Of a DNA stretch of 64,000 nt, positions 25,531-35,151 are shown piece by piece; within the stretch, counting starts at the first letter, position 1, and every line of letters begins with the position of its first letter. The position numbers and the translations under genes are program-made. Below the pieces are notes generated by a model, which did not search any database, had not been told where the DNA came from, and saw only the letters and a program-made list of their open reading frames with translations. This DNA comes from Verrucomicrobiota bacterium (lineage in GTDB: Bacteria; Verrucomicrobiota; Verrucomicrobiia; CAIQCK01): positions 284,538 through 348,537 of the forward strand of contig JACRJX010000040.1 in the NCBI GenBank assembly GCA_016235595.1. The letters run 5' to 3'.

Positions 25531-26442
25531 ATGAAGATATGCTCCGAGAAGCGCTTCACCATCTTCGCCACTTCCTGTCTCCGCCACGCGTTGTCCGCGT
25601 TCGTCAGTATCATCTTCATCACGCTCTCCGTGACAGCAGCCGAAACAAAAACCGAATCGGCTGAAGAAGCCGCATTAGCGAAGCGCAACGAATTGGCGAT
25701 GCGCTTCTACAATGAGAAGCGATATGAGGAAGCCGAGAAGGAGTGGCGCGCCTATGTCGACGATAGCCGTCGAATCCTGGGTGCGGAACATCGTAAGACC
25801 TTGATCTGCCGCTGCAACGCTGCGCTGGCTTTGCAGTGCCAAGGCAAGCTGTCCGAGGCTGTGAAGGAGTTTCGCGAAGTCCTGGCAATCCGACAGCGCA
25901 AGCTGGGGCCTGAACATCAAGACACCCTATCCACGCGCCGCTACTTGTACTGTATTATGATGGATCAATTTCAACTTGCGGAAGCGGAGAAGGAAATTCG
26001 CGACATCTTGGCCATCCAGGAACGCACCTTGGGACCAGACCATCCCGACCCTCTCTCCACGCGCCTCATGATGGCCGCTCGCCTCGCTACAGAGAACAAG
26101 ATACCAGAGTCGCTTGCGATGTTTAAGGCGCTGTCGAAGGACTGTGAGGAGTTCCTCGGCGAGGATGATGCCCTGACGAAAAAAGTGGCGAAGCATTACG
26201 AGCAACTGCGGTCATGCCAAAGATGGGGCATGGGGTGGCTTCTGCAATTCTTTGACAAATCATCTGATCGCCGATCCCACCCCTCTTCCGACTCTTCGCT
26301 GCTGGTGGCGGGCAGATGCATTGCTGCCACCGCCCTCGGGCTTGCAGTTACGTCCGGCATCATCCTTTGGGTCTATCAGTGGAACAAGAAACGACTAAAA
26401 GCAGTTCCATCGCCTCCACCGGAAATGACTTTGAACAGATAA
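25531..26442 (+). CDS. TPR-repeat membrane-associated protein
   Basis: 303 residues from the ATG at 25531 (frame opens at 25447). N-terminal hydrophobic segment ALSAFVSIIFITLSVTAAE is a signal or anchor; then three to four kinesin-light-chain-type TPRs of about 42 residues (LGAEHRKTL, LGPEHQDTLSTRR, LGPDHPDPLSTRL mark the unit ends) over residues 40-185. A second hydrophobic segment (CIAATALGLAVTSGIILWVY) near the C-terminus anchors the protein. Likely an envelope protein-protein adaptor. Divergent from the dehydratase operon. Confidence 0.75.
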   Translation: MKICSEKRFTIFATSCLRHALSAFVSIIFITLSVTAAETKTESAEEAALAKRNELAMRFYNEKRYEEAEKEWRAYVDDSRRILGAEHRKTLICRCNAALALQCQGKLSEAVKEFREVLAIRQRKLGPEHQDTLSTRRYLYCIMMDQFQLAEAEKEIRDILAIQERTLGPDHPDPLSTRLMMAARLATENKIPESLAMFKALSKDCEEFLGEDDALTKKVAKHYEQLRSCQRWGMGWLLQFFDKSSDRRSHPSSDSSLLVAGRCIAATALGLAVTSGIILWVYQWNKKRLKAVPSPPPEMTLNR

Positions 26443-26537
26443 CTTCACCTGCCTTGGCCATTTTCTTTCCCAACGCCGGTTGAAAAGGCAGCACCAGCTT
26501 GCCCCCTTCTCTTTCGCCTCCCCAGCGATTCCGGCGG

Positions 26538-28586
26538 CTACTTCCACACCGAGAAACGCTCGCCGAAACCCTTGGCCAGTTGCTGGAGTTGCTGCTTCAC
26601 TTCGTCGAACCCCATGTCGCGGGCATACTTCAGCACGCCGCCGCGCCAGTCGGGAAAACCTGTGCCGAGCGCCATCGCCGCGTCCACATCGCTCTCGCGT
26701 TGGGCGATCCCCTCCTCCATCACGCGCAACGCCTCGGCCACCATCCGCAGGACGAGCCGCTGGGTGATCTCGTCCGCGGAGATGACTCGCGGTGACTTGC
26801 CATCTCGATGGCGCGCCGCAGCGATGATCTCCTGTGCGACCGGATTGGGAAGTGGCTTGGGGTTGCCTTTTTCGTAGAGATAAACGCCCGCGCCGGTTTT
26901 CTGGCCCAACATGTGGCGCGCGACCAGTTCCGCCACGATGGGCGGCGTCGGGCCGTGGTGTGGAAACGCCTGCGTCAGCACGGTGTCGCAGTGGACGAGG
27001 ATGTCGTTGCCGGCCATGTCAATCAGAGTCAGCGGCCCCATCGGGAAACCGAACGCGACCATTGCGCGATCAATCGCCTCCGGCTCGGCGCCTTCCTCCA
27101 ACAACAGGAACGCTTCGTTGACATACGGAAGGAAGATCCGGTTGACGATGAAGCCTTCGCGGTTGCGGACGAGGACCGGCGTCTTGCGGATGATCTTGGC
27201 GAAGCGCAGCGCGGTCGCCACCGTCTCCGGCGCGGCGGCGGCGTGGCGGATAATTTCCAGCAGCGGCATCGCGTGGGCGGGGTTGAAGAAGTGCAAGCCG
27301 ACGAAACGCCCCGGGCGGCGCAGGTCCTTGGCAAGCGTGTCGAACGAAATTGTCGAGGTGTTGGAAGCGATGATGGCGTCGTCGCTAACGGCACGTTCTA
27401 CGTTGGCAAGGACAGCCCGCTTGACGGCAACATCCTCGAACACCGCTTCGATCACGAGGTCTGCATTGCCAATCTTGCTCCAGTCGCTGGTCGTGGAGAG
27501 CATCCCCAGAATCCCCCCGAGCAGTCCCGGAGAGAGCTTGCCCTGCGCGACGCGCTTCTCGAGGGATTCGCGGATGCGCTGTTCGCCTTTTTGCAGGGCC
27601 GCTGCGTTTTCGTCGAGAGCGATCACAGGCAGTCCTGCCTGCAAAACGGCCTGCGCGATGCCCGCGCCCATCGAGCCCATGCCGATGACGGCCACGCAAG
27701 AAACGCGGCGCGACGACGTCTTCTCCAGATCGGGAGCCTTCGCCGTCTCGCGGGTCGCGAAGAAGACGTGGATCTTGTTACGTGTGGCCAGCGTATCCAT
27801 GCAGCGCGCGAAAAGTTCCTGCTCCGCGCGCAAGCCGGCGTCGAAGGACTCCACGAGGCCCGTCCTGACAGCCTCGATGATGACGAATGGCGCGATGAGT
27901 TCCGGCCGGCCGGCCGCGACGCGTTTATGCGCCATCATGATCGCGGCCTCGTTGACGACGGGGTCGGCGATCTTGTCGGTGCGCTCGCGAGTGTTCCGCC
28001 GCGCGCCAGCACAGGCTTGCGCCGATGTTTCGAGATTGGCTGCGTCGCACACGGCATCCACCAGACCCATCTTCAATGCCTCGCCCGCGTTGATCGGGTG
28101 GCCGGTCAGCAACATCTTGAGCGCCGCTTCGACACCGATAAGGCGCGGCAGGCGTTGTGTGCCGCCGGCACCTGGGTTGATGCCGAGGTTGACCTCCGGC
28201 ATGCTGAAAACAGTGCCGCGCGTGCATACACGGTGGTGGCACGCCATCGCCAGTTCCAGCGCGCCGCCCATCATCTTGCCTGCAAGCGCCGCTGTGACGG
28301 GCTTGGATGAGTCCTCAATTTCCCGAAACGCCTCCTGAAAAACGCGAGAGATGCGAATGGCATCTTCGGCAGTCTTGATGTCGCGGAACATCGCCACGTC
28401 TGCGCCAGCGCTGAAGTGTTCCTGCGTGCCGGCAATGACAATCCTATGCACTCGGGCGTCCGCATTTGCGTCGCGTATCGCCGCCCGCAAATCAGCCAGC
28501 AGATCGAGACTGAGGGTGTTTACAGGCGGGGCGTTGAGACAAAGGACGCACACGTCATCGGTCATGGTGGAAACAATGTTGTTCAT
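26538..28586 (-). CDS. fadB: Fused enoyl-CoA hydratase / 3-hydroxyacyl-CoA dehydrogenase
   Basis: Two steps of fatty-acid beta-oxidation in one 682-residue protein. N-terminal crotonase domain (residues about 5-190): FSAGADVAMF, oxyanion-hole GKMMGGALELAMAC and NPGAGGTQRLPRLIG with the second glutamate in MPEVNLG. The middle has the NAD-binding VAVIGMGSMGAGIAQAVLQAG, then VGLHFFNPAHAMPLLEI and EGFIVNRIF; two C-terminal dehydrogenase domains follow (GPLTLIDMAGNDI, TGFPDWRGG). Order and length match FadB/FadJ; which of the two it is cannot be told and no thiolase is adjacent. Monocistronic in appearance. Confidence 0.9.
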   Translation of the reverse strand: MNNIVSTMTDDVCVLCLNAPPVNTLSLDLLADLRAAIRDANADARVHRIVIAGTQEHFSAGADVAMFRDIKTAEDAIRISRVFQEAFREIEDSSKPVTAALAGKMMGGALELAMACHHRVCTRGTVFSMPEVNLGINPGAGGTQRLPRLIGVEAALKMLLTGHPINAGEALKMGLVDAVCDAANLETSAQACAGARRNTRERTDKIADPVVNEAAIMMAHKRVAAGRPELIAPFVIIEAVRTGLVESFDAGLRAEQELFARCMDTLATRNKIHVFFATRETAKAPDLEKTSSRRVSCVAVIGMGSMGAGIAQAVLQAGLPVIALDENAAALQKGEQRIRESLEKRVAQGKLSPGLLGGILGMLSTTSDWSKIGNADLVIEAVFEDVAVKRAVLANVERAVSDDAIIASNTSTISFDTLAKDLRRPGRFVGLHFFNPAHAMPLLEIIRHAAAAPETVATALRFAKIIRKTPVLVRNREGFIVNRIFLPYVNEAFLLLEEGAEPEAIDRAMVAFGFPMGPLTLIDMAGNDILVHCDTVLTQAFPHHGPTPPIVAELVARHMLGQKTGAGVYLYEKGNPKPLPNPVAQEIIAAARHRDGKSPRVISADEITQRLVLRMVAEALRVMEEGIAQRESDVDAAMALGTGFPDWRGGVLKYARDMGFDEVKQQLQQLAKGFGERFSVWK

Positions 28587-28749
28587 GGGTCCAGTGTCAA
28601 TTTCAGCGAACCTTCAACGCGGTTGACATCTATCGTCATTAACAGAAACGCTAATGGACGACTCCATGCAGGTCAACACCAGCTTGCTTTGACCACCAAG
28701 TATAAGTAGAAAAGAAATGAACGCGTACAACCAACAGGAGCATTCTTAG

Positions 28750-29712
28750 ATGATCGCACGAACCGCAGTAAGATTCCCGTCCTTCGTTTTCATTCTGGTT
28801 TTGTTTCTTGCCACCAGCCCGATCTTCGGCCAGCAAGCCGCCCCGCGAAACGCCGCGCCGTCCGACAAACATGTCGTGATTATCAGCATCGACGGCATGC
28901 GTCCCGACGTGCTCCTGCGCGCCAAGGCGCCGAACATACGCGAGCTGACCCAACGCGGCTCCTTCACGTTCTGGGCCGAATCCACCGACGTCGCCATCAC
29001 ACTACCGACGCACGTCAGCATGCTCACGGGCGTCTCCCCAACCAAACACAAAGTCTTGTGGAACGACGATCGCGAGGTGGAACCCAGCATGCTCGCGGTG
29101 CCAACGATTTTCGATCTCACCAAGAAGGCCGGTTACAGCAATGCGATGGTCGTCGGCAAACGCAAGCTCACCATCATGGCCAAGCCGGGCATGGTGGACT
29201 GGGTGAGCGCGCCCGAAAAGAAAGTCAAGACCGACGCACTGAAGGTTGCCGCCCTCGCCGTCCAGGTACTGCGCCAGCACCGTCCCAGCGTTTTGTTTGT
29301 GCATTTCCCCGACCCCGACGCGGTCGGCCATGCCATCGGTTGGGGTACCTCTGACCAGGTGGCGGTCGCCGACAGGGCCGACCAGGGAGTCGGCATCATC
29401 GCGGCTGCGCTGCGCGAACTCCACCTGCAGGAGAAGACCCTCTTCATCGTGACCGCCGACCACGGCGGCTCCGGCCGGTCGCACGGCGCGAAGGTTCCGT
29501 TCAGCCACTATATTCCGTGGATTGCCGTGGGCCCCGGCGTGCGGGAAAACTACGATCTCACCCTCGAACCCAAACTGTCCGTGCACGTTGTGGACGTGTT
29601 CGCCACCGCGCTGAATTTCCTCGGTGTCGCCGTTCCGGCCGACGCGGACGGCCAACCAGTTCTCGCGATCTACGGCAAGGCCCAGAACGCCGAACTCAAG
29701 CCCAAGAGATAG
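28750..29712 (+). CDS. Exported nucleotide pyrophosphatase/phosphodiesterase-type enzyme
   Basis: 320 residues of the alkaline-phosphatase superfamily, type I phosphodiesterase branch. Signal peptide FVFILVLFLATSPIFGQ; metal site VVIISIDGMRPDVL, nucleophile threonine in ITLPTHVSMLTGV, then FVHFPDPDAVGHAIGWG, and TADHGGSGRSHG as the second metal site. Would cleave phosphodiester or pyrophosphate bonds of nucleotides outside the cytoplasm. AGGAG lies 9 bases before the ATG. Its stop is 7 bp from the convergent GH36-like gene. Confidence 0.88.
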   Translation: MIARTAVRFPSFVFILVLFLATSPIFGQQAAPRNAAPSDKHVVIISIDGMRPDVLLRAKAPNIRELTQRGSFTFWAESTDVAITLPTHVSMLTGVSPTKHKVLWNDDREVEPSMLAVPTIFDLTKKAGYSNAMVVGKRKLTIMAKPGMVDWVSAPEKKVKTDALKVAALAVQVLRQHRPSVLFVHFPDPDAVGHAIGWGTSDQVAVADRADQGVGIIAAALRELHLQEKTLFIVTADHGGSGRSHGAKVPFSHYIPWIAVGPGVRENYDLTLEPKLSVHVVDVFATALNFLGVAVPADADGQPVLAIYGKAQNAELKPKR

Positions 29713-29719
29713 TCGTCGC

Positions 29720-31867
29720 TCATTGTTCGCGCGCTGGTGCGGCATCCCATACCAGCACCTCGAACGGTTGCAGTTTGAACTGATGCGGCACACCCGCCTT
29801 GACGGTGATCTCCGGCTTGGCGGCGTCTTCCTTCCACGGACTCTTGAGCGTATATTGACGCGCCGCGCCTGCGGGCAGCTCAAACACCTTCGCCGCGTCC
29901 ACTTCGACCACAGCCGCCCGATCGCTTGGATTGCGCAATGCCAGCACCGCCTTGTTCTTCGACCAAGATGCCCAGCCATAAACCTCGCCTTTCGCCGGGT
30001 CGCCGCCAACCCAATGCGTGTCGGCCAGCACTTCCGCGTTGGCGCGGCTCCACTTTGCCGCCTCGGCCAGCACGTCCCACAGCGCCGTCGTCATCAAGCT
30101 CGGGTCAATGTGTAATTCCTGCATGCAGGTGCCCGTCGCAAAGTAGGACCGGATCTCCGCGACGAGATCCGCCGGCGCGCAACTCACGCCGCGGCTCTTC
30201 GGATCATAAGGATTTTTGAACGCATACTTGTGGATCATGATGCCGTGCAGCATCAGTGAACTGATCGGACAGAGCGGGCCGCGCAGGACTGTGGCGTGAT
30301 ACGTCGCGTTATCGCGATACGTCAGCCACTGCTGGCGGTCGCTGCCTTTGCCAAGGAAGCCTGCGTCGCTCTCCTGCCGCCAGATCGAGTCCGCCCACAG
30401 CATCCAGAACGGCGACGGCCACGTGCCGGTGGTCGGATTCAGAAACACATCCGGCTTGAGCGCACGCAATTCGTCATGCACCCGCAGCAGCGCCTCCACG
30501 TCGCTCGCGAACGCTCCCGCGCCATCCTTGCTGTTGCCCGCTCCAAAACCGTCGAACTTGAAATAGTTCACGCCGTAATCGCGCACCATGCCTGCGCACG
30601 CCTCGCGGAATCGTTCGTAGTAGCGCGGCCCGGCCAGCGTCAACCCGTTCTTGCTCGTCTCAAACCCCTGCTCCTGTCCCGCCTCGACGCGTTTGGCCCG
30701 GCCGGAGTAACCACCCCACGGGCTGAACCAGATTCCGACCGCCGAGTGATACTTGGCGGCCGCCGCGCGCTCCGGCGCAAGCCCTCGCCCATAGCCGCGA
30801 TGAAACTGCCAGACCTTGCTCACGTCGTCCCAACCGTGGTCATGCACAAACGAATCGAGCACCACGCCGCGCTTCTCCACCAACTCGCGGCCGAACACGT
30901 CCATCAACTCCAACCACAGCTTCTCCTGCCCGTCGACAAACCTTTCAAACTCCTCCGGCTTGCCAAACCGCCTCACGCGCCAAAACTCCGCCCCAACCTG
31001 ATAGCCGCAGTTGTAATGCAGGAACGTGTGATAAGGCTGCGGCCGTTCCATCTCGAGATAGTGCAGAAACCCGCGCCGAAGCTGTCCCTCCGGCACCACC
31101 CCCACCACACTGGAACGCTCCACCGCCCTGCCCGCCTCCACCGCTACGTTGCTGGCAAAACCGCAGCGCACCCGCGCCCGCGGGTCCGACGGAGTCACCA
31201 CGTTTTTCGCCATTGGATTCTCGCAACCGAAGAAAATATTTCCCGCCACCACCGGCGAGCCGTCCACGCTGCCCGCGACCGTCGCGTTCGGCACGAACAC
31301 ATCCACCAGCGCCAGCTCCTGCAATTCCACCGACTCGCGCTTCGCAAAGATCAAGAGAGACTGTCTCAGATAATTCGAACCGTCGCGGAGCACCGCCCTC
31401 CATTGCAGTTTCAGATTCCCATCCATCGACGCAAGCTCGACAGTGAACTGGCGACCGCCGCGCCGCTCCGCCAGCCGCCGCGAACCGGGCACCGGCTTCA
31501 ACACCGTCAGCTTCGGCTTGCCAACAAGCTGGAGATCCGACGCCCTCACCACCCTTCCCTCCGATGCCGGCGTCCGCGCAACGACAAACCGGAAACACTC
31601 GCCGTCGCCCATACTCAACGTCGTCTTCGAGAGCTTGTCCTCCACACACACCGGCTTCAAGCGACCGCCGCCGGTCATCCATTCGCAGCGAAGCACTTCG
31701 TTCTCCAGCACAAACCGGTTGTGGTCCACCATCGTCTTCGCCTGCTGGGGATCGGGACCGGGGAAATCCACCGCCCGTGCGCGCTGTCCGAGCATGAGAA
31801 CCGCCAGACACAAAACAAACATCGGGGCCAATCGCCACCAACCCAATCGTTTCAGCATCAGTCTCAT
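29720..31867 (-). CDS. Exported alpha-galactosidase-like glycoside hydrolase (GH36-like)
   Basis: About 715 residues from an ATG at 31867 preceded by a strong GGAGG box. Signal peptide LAPMFVLCLAVLMLGQRARA. N-terminal beta-supersandwich (about 30-330), then a TIM barrel with DSFVHDHGWDDVS, AVGIWFSPWGGYSG, YFKFDGFGAGN (candidate nucleophile D) and PDVFLNPTTGTWPSPFW, then a C-terminal beta domain. The layout is that of clan GH-D (GH36) enzymes; sequences of this type in PVC genomes are often mislabelled 'enterotoxin'. Substrate, probably an alpha-galactoside, is inferred. Confidence 0.75.
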   Translation of the reverse strand: MRLMLKRLGWWRLAPMFVLCLAVLMLGQRARAVDFPGPDPQQAKTMVDHNRFVLENEVLRCEWMTGGGRLKPVCVEDKLSKTTLSMGDGECFRFVVARTPASEGRVVRASDLQLVGKPKLTVLKPVPGSRRLAERRGGRQFTVELASMDGNLKLQWRAVLRDGSNYLRQSLLIFAKRESVELQELALVDVFVPNATVAGSVDGSPVVAGNIFFGCENPMAKNVVTPSDPRARVRCGFASNVAVEAGRAVERSSVVGVVPEGQLRRGFLHYLEMERPQPYHTFLHYNCGYQVGAEFWRVRRFGKPEEFERFVDGQEKLWLELMDVFGRELVEKRGVVLDSFVHDHGWDDVSKVWQFHRGYGRGLAPERAAAAKYHSAVGIWFSPWGGYSGRAKRVEAGQEQGFETSKNGLTLAGPRYYERFREACAGMVRDYGVNYFKFDGFGAGNSKDGAGAFASDVEALLRVHDELRALKPDVFLNPTTGTWPSPFWMLWADSIWRQESDAGFLGKGSDRQQWLTYRDNATYHATVLRGPLCPISSLMLHGIMIHKYAFKNPYDPKSRGVSCAPADLVAEIRSYFATGTCMQELHIDPSLMTTALWDVLAEAAKWSRANAEVLADTHWVGGDPAKGEVYGWASWSKNKAVLALRNPSDRAAVVEVDAAKVFELPAGAARQYTLKSPWKEDAAKPEITVKAGVPHQFKLQPFEVLVWDAAPAREQ

Positions 31868-31976
31868 CGTTGCCTCCTTCGGGTCGTCGTCTTGTTGAAA
31901 GTGTATCAAGCAACGAGGTCTTTGAACAGCCGAACCGTGAGGGTCGCAGCCGCTTTCCACCTGCCCACCGCGCTCG

Positions 31977-32006
31977 TTGATTCAGAGAGGGCTGACGTGC
32001 TAGTAT
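31977..32006 (+). promoter_or_regulatory. Possible sigma70 promoter of the exosortase operon
   Basis: TTGATT and TAGTAT separated by 18 bases. The -10 box ends 12 bases before the ATG at 32019, so the transcript would have almost no leader; either the exosortase mRNA is near-leaderless or this is a chance match. Confidence 0.35.
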
Positions 32007-32018
32007 TTGAACTGCTGA

Positions 32019-32936
32019 ATGGATGAAAAACGACCATCCGCGACGACGTTGGATTTCCGCGACTCACAGACGTGGTTACACTGTCTGCTGGGATTGATGG
32101 CGGCTGCACTGGTTTGGTTCCTGTATTTCGTCAATGACAGTTGGTGGGCGGAGTATGTCGGGTATCTGCGCGGGCCGGATTTCATGTATTCGCATGCGCC
32201 GCTGATTCCAGCGGTGTCGCTCTGGCTGTTGTGGCGCCAACGACACGAACTGCTGGCGGCGCCGCGCCGGACGGCAGAATGGGCGGCGGGATTGGTGGTG
32301 CTGGCGCTGCTGATGTATTGGGTGGGGCACAAGACGTCGCTGTGGCGGCTAACGATGGTATCCCTGATCCTGCTGACATGGGCGGCGCCGTTGTATCTGT
32401 GGGGTTGGGAAGTGGGCAAACGGCTGATGTTTCCGATGGGGTTTCTGTTATTCGCGGTGCCGCTGAATTTCGTGACGGACCTTACAAATCCACTGAAGCG
32501 CCTTGTGTCAGCCATATCCACGTTGCTTCTGAATATGGGCGGCGTGCATGTGGAGCGAAGCGGAGCGCAGATTTTCTCGGTGCCGCACGGGCGGTTTCAA
32601 TTGGAGGTGGCAGACGCGTGCAGCGGGATCAACTCGCTGATTGCGCTGGTGACGTTGGCGACAATCTACGGCTACGTGACACGGCAGCGGCAATGGCAAC
32701 GGTGGGTGTTGGTGGCCTCGGCGGTGCCATTGGCAATGTTTGGCAATCTCGTGCGGGTGACATCCTCTGCGGTGGTGGGCAATCTGATGGGCCAGGAAGC
32801 AATCGGGGTGTTCGACAAGTTCTCAACGTTCCTGGTGTTCATCCCGGCGATTGCGCTGATGCTCGCGGTGGACCGGCTGTTGGACGTGAACTGGCAGGAA
32901 TGGAAGGCACGCTGGCTTGGATCGCGGGGAACATGA
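32019..32936 (+). CDS. Exosortase, membrane transpeptidase-like enzyme
   Basis: 305-residue polytopic protein (about eight membrane segments) of the EpsH/exosortase family, which cuts and re-anchors proteins with C-terminal PEP-CTERM-type tags. Active-site cysteine in EVADACSGINSL (about residue 204) and arginine in GNLVRVTSSAVVG are present. The histidine expected near the start of the last membrane segment seems replaced: the aligned place reads GVFDKFSTFLVF. The ATG of the EpsI-type gene overlaps its stop by ATGA. Together with the following two genes it forms an exopolysaccharide/protein-sorting module. Confidence 0.88.
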   Translation: MDEKRPSATTLDFRDSQTWLHCLLGLMAAALVWFLYFVNDSWWAEYVGYLRGPDFMYSHAPLIPAVSLWLLWRQRHELLAAPRRTAEWAAGLVVLALLMYWVGHKTSLWRLTMVSLILLTWAAPLYLWGWEVGKRLMFPMGFLLFAVPLNFVTDLTNPLKRLVSAISTLLLNMGGVHVERSGAQIFSVPHGRFQLEVADACSGINSLIALVTLATIYGYVTRQRQWQRWVLVASAVPLAMFGNLVRVTSSAVVGNLMGQEAIGVFDKFSTFLVFIPAIALMLAVDRLLDVNWQEWKARWLGSRGT

Positions 32937-33643
32937 ATCTGATGAAAGCGTGCCGACCTTATGTGGTTTTGATCGTCCTGCTGGCTGGCGTGCTTGCGCT
33001 GACGGCCTTGGGCGGAAAAGTAAGCCGGGTGAGCGAGGCGGGAATTGTGATGCAGTTGCCAGAGCGAATCGGCGAGTGGGTGGGCGTGCCGATGCCGGTA
33101 ACAGAAGTGGAACAACGGGGCTTGCCAAGGGACACGGAGTTTGAACGAAAACTGTATCGGGATGCGCGCGGCAACGGGATTTATTGCTCGATCGTGATGG
33201 CAGGCAAGGACGCGCGAAGCATTCACCGGCCAGAAACATGCTTGCCGGCTCAGGGGTGGGAGGTGTTAGATGGACGCTACGAGGAAGTGCCGGTGGACAC
33301 AAACGGCGTGGTCCGGCTACAGGCGCGAGCGTTGAAGATAATGCGTCGGTCGCAAGGCGACGGGACGGACAACCGCATGGAAAGGCTGAACTACTACTGG
33401 TTTATGGGCAAGGACCGTGTGACGGCGTCACATGTCCAACGCATCATCTGGAACAGCTATGACCGTATTGTGCACGGCGTCAACCACCGTTGGGCCTACA
33501 TCACCGTAACAGCGGCGTTGCCGCGCGGCCGCAGCGCAGCGGAGACCGCCGCCAACGAAGAAGCAACCCGCGCGGCGGTGCGGGGATTTATCGGCCGCTT
33601 GTTTCCCGAGTTGAAGCGATCCACCACAACACCATCGATGTAA
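32933..33643 (+). CDS. EpsI-type exosortase-associated protein
   Basis: 236 residues with one N-terminal membrane segment (PYVVLIVLLAGVLALTALGG) and a periplasmic EpsI domain: VMQLPERIGEWVGVP, YCSIVMAGKDARSIHRPETCLPAQGWEV (the conserved H-RPE-C-P block) and LNYYWFMGKDRVT. EpsI proteins accompany exosortases, often fused to them; here it is separate but translationally coupled (ATGA at 32933-32936). Role: partner in protein sorting or exopolysaccharide export, not defined biochemically. Confidence 0.85.
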   Translation: MNLMKACRPYVVLIVLLAGVLALTALGGKVSRVSEAGIVMQLPERIGEWVGVPMPVTEVEQRGLPRDTEFERKLYRDARGNGIYCSIVMAGKDARSIHRPETCLPAQGWEVLDGRYEEVPVDTNGVVRLQARALKIMRRSQGDGTDNRMERLNYYWFMGKDRVTASHVQRIIWNSYDRIVHGVNHRWAYITVTAALPRGRSAAETAANEEATRAAVRGFIGRLFPELKRSTTTPSM

Positions 33644-33647
33644 AGTC

Positions 33648-35033
33648 ATGCTGTCCCAGCATCGCCAAATCCGAAACCAGTTGCATCAGATCATTGATCT
33701 GCTGTTGATGATGCTCTGCCTGTATTTGGCCCACACGATACGGCGCCATCTGGGCGAGGAGTTTGTGCTGCGCCGGACGGTGATGTTTCGCGAGCAACTC
33801 CTGCTTGCAGCAGCCGTCGTCATCATCGGTCACTATTCGCTGAAAGCGCAAGGCTTCTACCATCGCACCATTGGCCTGTCACCGACGGAAGTGTTCTGGA
33901 GCGCGGTCCGCGGCATGAGCATATGCGTGTTGATCGTGCTCGCCGGTCTCTATGTGCTCGATGTGCGCGATGTGAACCGCGCCACGATCTTTCTGTTCGG
34001 CGGGCTGTCCGCCGTGGGTCTCTGGCTGTTTGACCTCGCCTGGCACTCGCTGACCATCATGACGGCCACACACCGTCGCAAGCATCGCACCGCCGTCCTG
34101 GTGGGAAGCGCGGCCGAGAATCAGGGGATTGTTGATCTGATTCGCGACCATCCGGAATGGGCCATCGCGGTGCTGGAACAGTTGAACCTGAGCGTGCAGT
34201 CGGCGGAGGATTTGGAAAAGTTGTTGCGGGAAAAGCCGGTTGACGTGGTGATCTTCACCTCCGGCAAGAGTTCCCTCAACGATGTGGAATCGGCCATATT
34301 GGCGTGCGAGGTCGAAGGCGTTGAGGCGTGGCTGGTGGCGGATTTCGTGCGCACATCCATTACGCGGCCAAGAATGGACGAACTGATGGGCAAGCCCATG
34401 CTCGTGTTTCGATCCGCGCCGGATGTTTCATGGGCGTTGTTGCTCAAGAACGTTCTTGACCGGTTTGGAGCGGCGGTCTTGCTGGTGCTCCTGTCTCCCT
34501 TGATGCTGGCCATCGCGGTGCTGATCAAGATGGGCTCGCAAGGGCCGGTTTTGTTTCGCCAGCCACGTTCCGGTCTGCGCGGGCGCGTCTTCATCATGAA
34601 CAAGTTTCGCTCGATGGTGAGCGATGCCGAGCAGCGGCGCATGGAGTTGATGGTGTTTAACGAAATGGACGGGCCAGTGTTCAAGATCGCCAAAGATCCG
34701 CGCATCACGAGCATCGGCCGGTTCCTGCGGCGCACTTCGCTGGATGAACTGCCCCAACTGGTGAACGTGCTGCGGGGCGAGATGAGCCTCGTCGGACCAC
34801 GTCCATTGCCAGTTCACGAGATCAAACAGTTCAAGAGCCCGTGGCAACGCCGCCGCCTCTCAATGAAGCCCGGCATCACCTGCCTGTGGCAGATTGCCGG
34901 CCGGAATACCATCGGCTTTGAGGAGTGGATGCGGCTGGATCTCCAGTATATTGACACGTGGTCGCTCTGGCTGGACTTCAAAATTCTTCTAAAAACCATC
35001 CCGGTCGTGCTCGTGGGGAAAGGAGCGCACTAG
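33648..35033 (+). CDS. Priming polyprenyl-phosphate glycosyl-1-phosphate transferase
   Basis: Starts exopolysaccharide synthesis by moving a sugar-1-phosphate onto undecaprenyl phosphate. 461 residues: four N-terminal membrane segments (to about residue 130), a CoA-binding-like Rossmann domain (HRTAVLVGSAAEN), a further membrane segment (AAVLLVLLSPLMLAIAVLIKM) and the catalytic bacterial sugar transferase domain with FRQPRSGLRGRVF, NKFRSM, TSLDELPQLVNVLRGEMSLVGPRP and GITCLWQIAGRN. It follows EpsI by 4 bp. Exosortase loci regularly include such an enzyme. The sugar is unknown. Confidence 0.92.
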   Translation: MLSQHRQIRNQLHQIIDLLLMMLCLYLAHTIRRHLGEEFVLRRTVMFREQLLLAAAVVIIGHYSLKAQGFYHRTIGLSPTEVFWSAVRGMSICVLIVLAGLYVLDVRDVNRATIFLFGGLSAVGLWLFDLAWHSLTIMTATHRRKHRTAVLVGSAAENQGIVDLIRDHPEWAIAVLEQLNLSVQSAEDLEKLLREKPVDVVIFTSGKSSLNDVESAILACEVEGVEAWLVADFVRTSITRPRMDELMGKPMLVFRSAPDVSWALLLKNVLDRFGAAVLLVLLSPLMLAIAVLIKMGSQGPVLFRQPRSGLRGRVFIMNKFRSMVSDAEQRRMELMVFNEMDGPVFKIAKDPRITSIGRFLRRTSLDELPQLVNVLRGEMSLVGPRPLPVHEIKQFKSPWQRRRLSMKPGITCLWQIAGRNTIGFEEWMRLDLQYIDTWSLWLDFKILLKTIPVVLVGKGAH

Positions 35034-35151
35034 GATTTGAAGCGTAGCGGCCCAAATCACGGTGTTTCGGCTCCGGACATTAATTTCCAAGAAGAATCGT
35101 CCGTCGGGGTTGACCTTCCACGACCGCTCTGTTAGCATCCGCGCGCTTTTT

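Noticed and set aside
27600..27660. Palindrome-like CAGGCAGTCCTGCCTG as a further copy of the dispersed repeat
   Set aside because: It lies in the conserved NAD-binding region of the FadB-type gene (VLQAGLPVIALDE) and adds no extra residues there.
28618..28650. TTGACA as a -35 box for the phosphodiesterase gene
   Set aside because: No acceptable -10 hexamer at 16-18 bases; the nearest TAATGG is too far.
32141..32932. A long frame read as an N-terminal extension of the EpsI-type gene
   Set aside because: It overlaps the exosortase gene in another frame, is Gly/Ala/Val-rich and motif-free; the ATG at 32933 with a coupled ATGA is the natural start.
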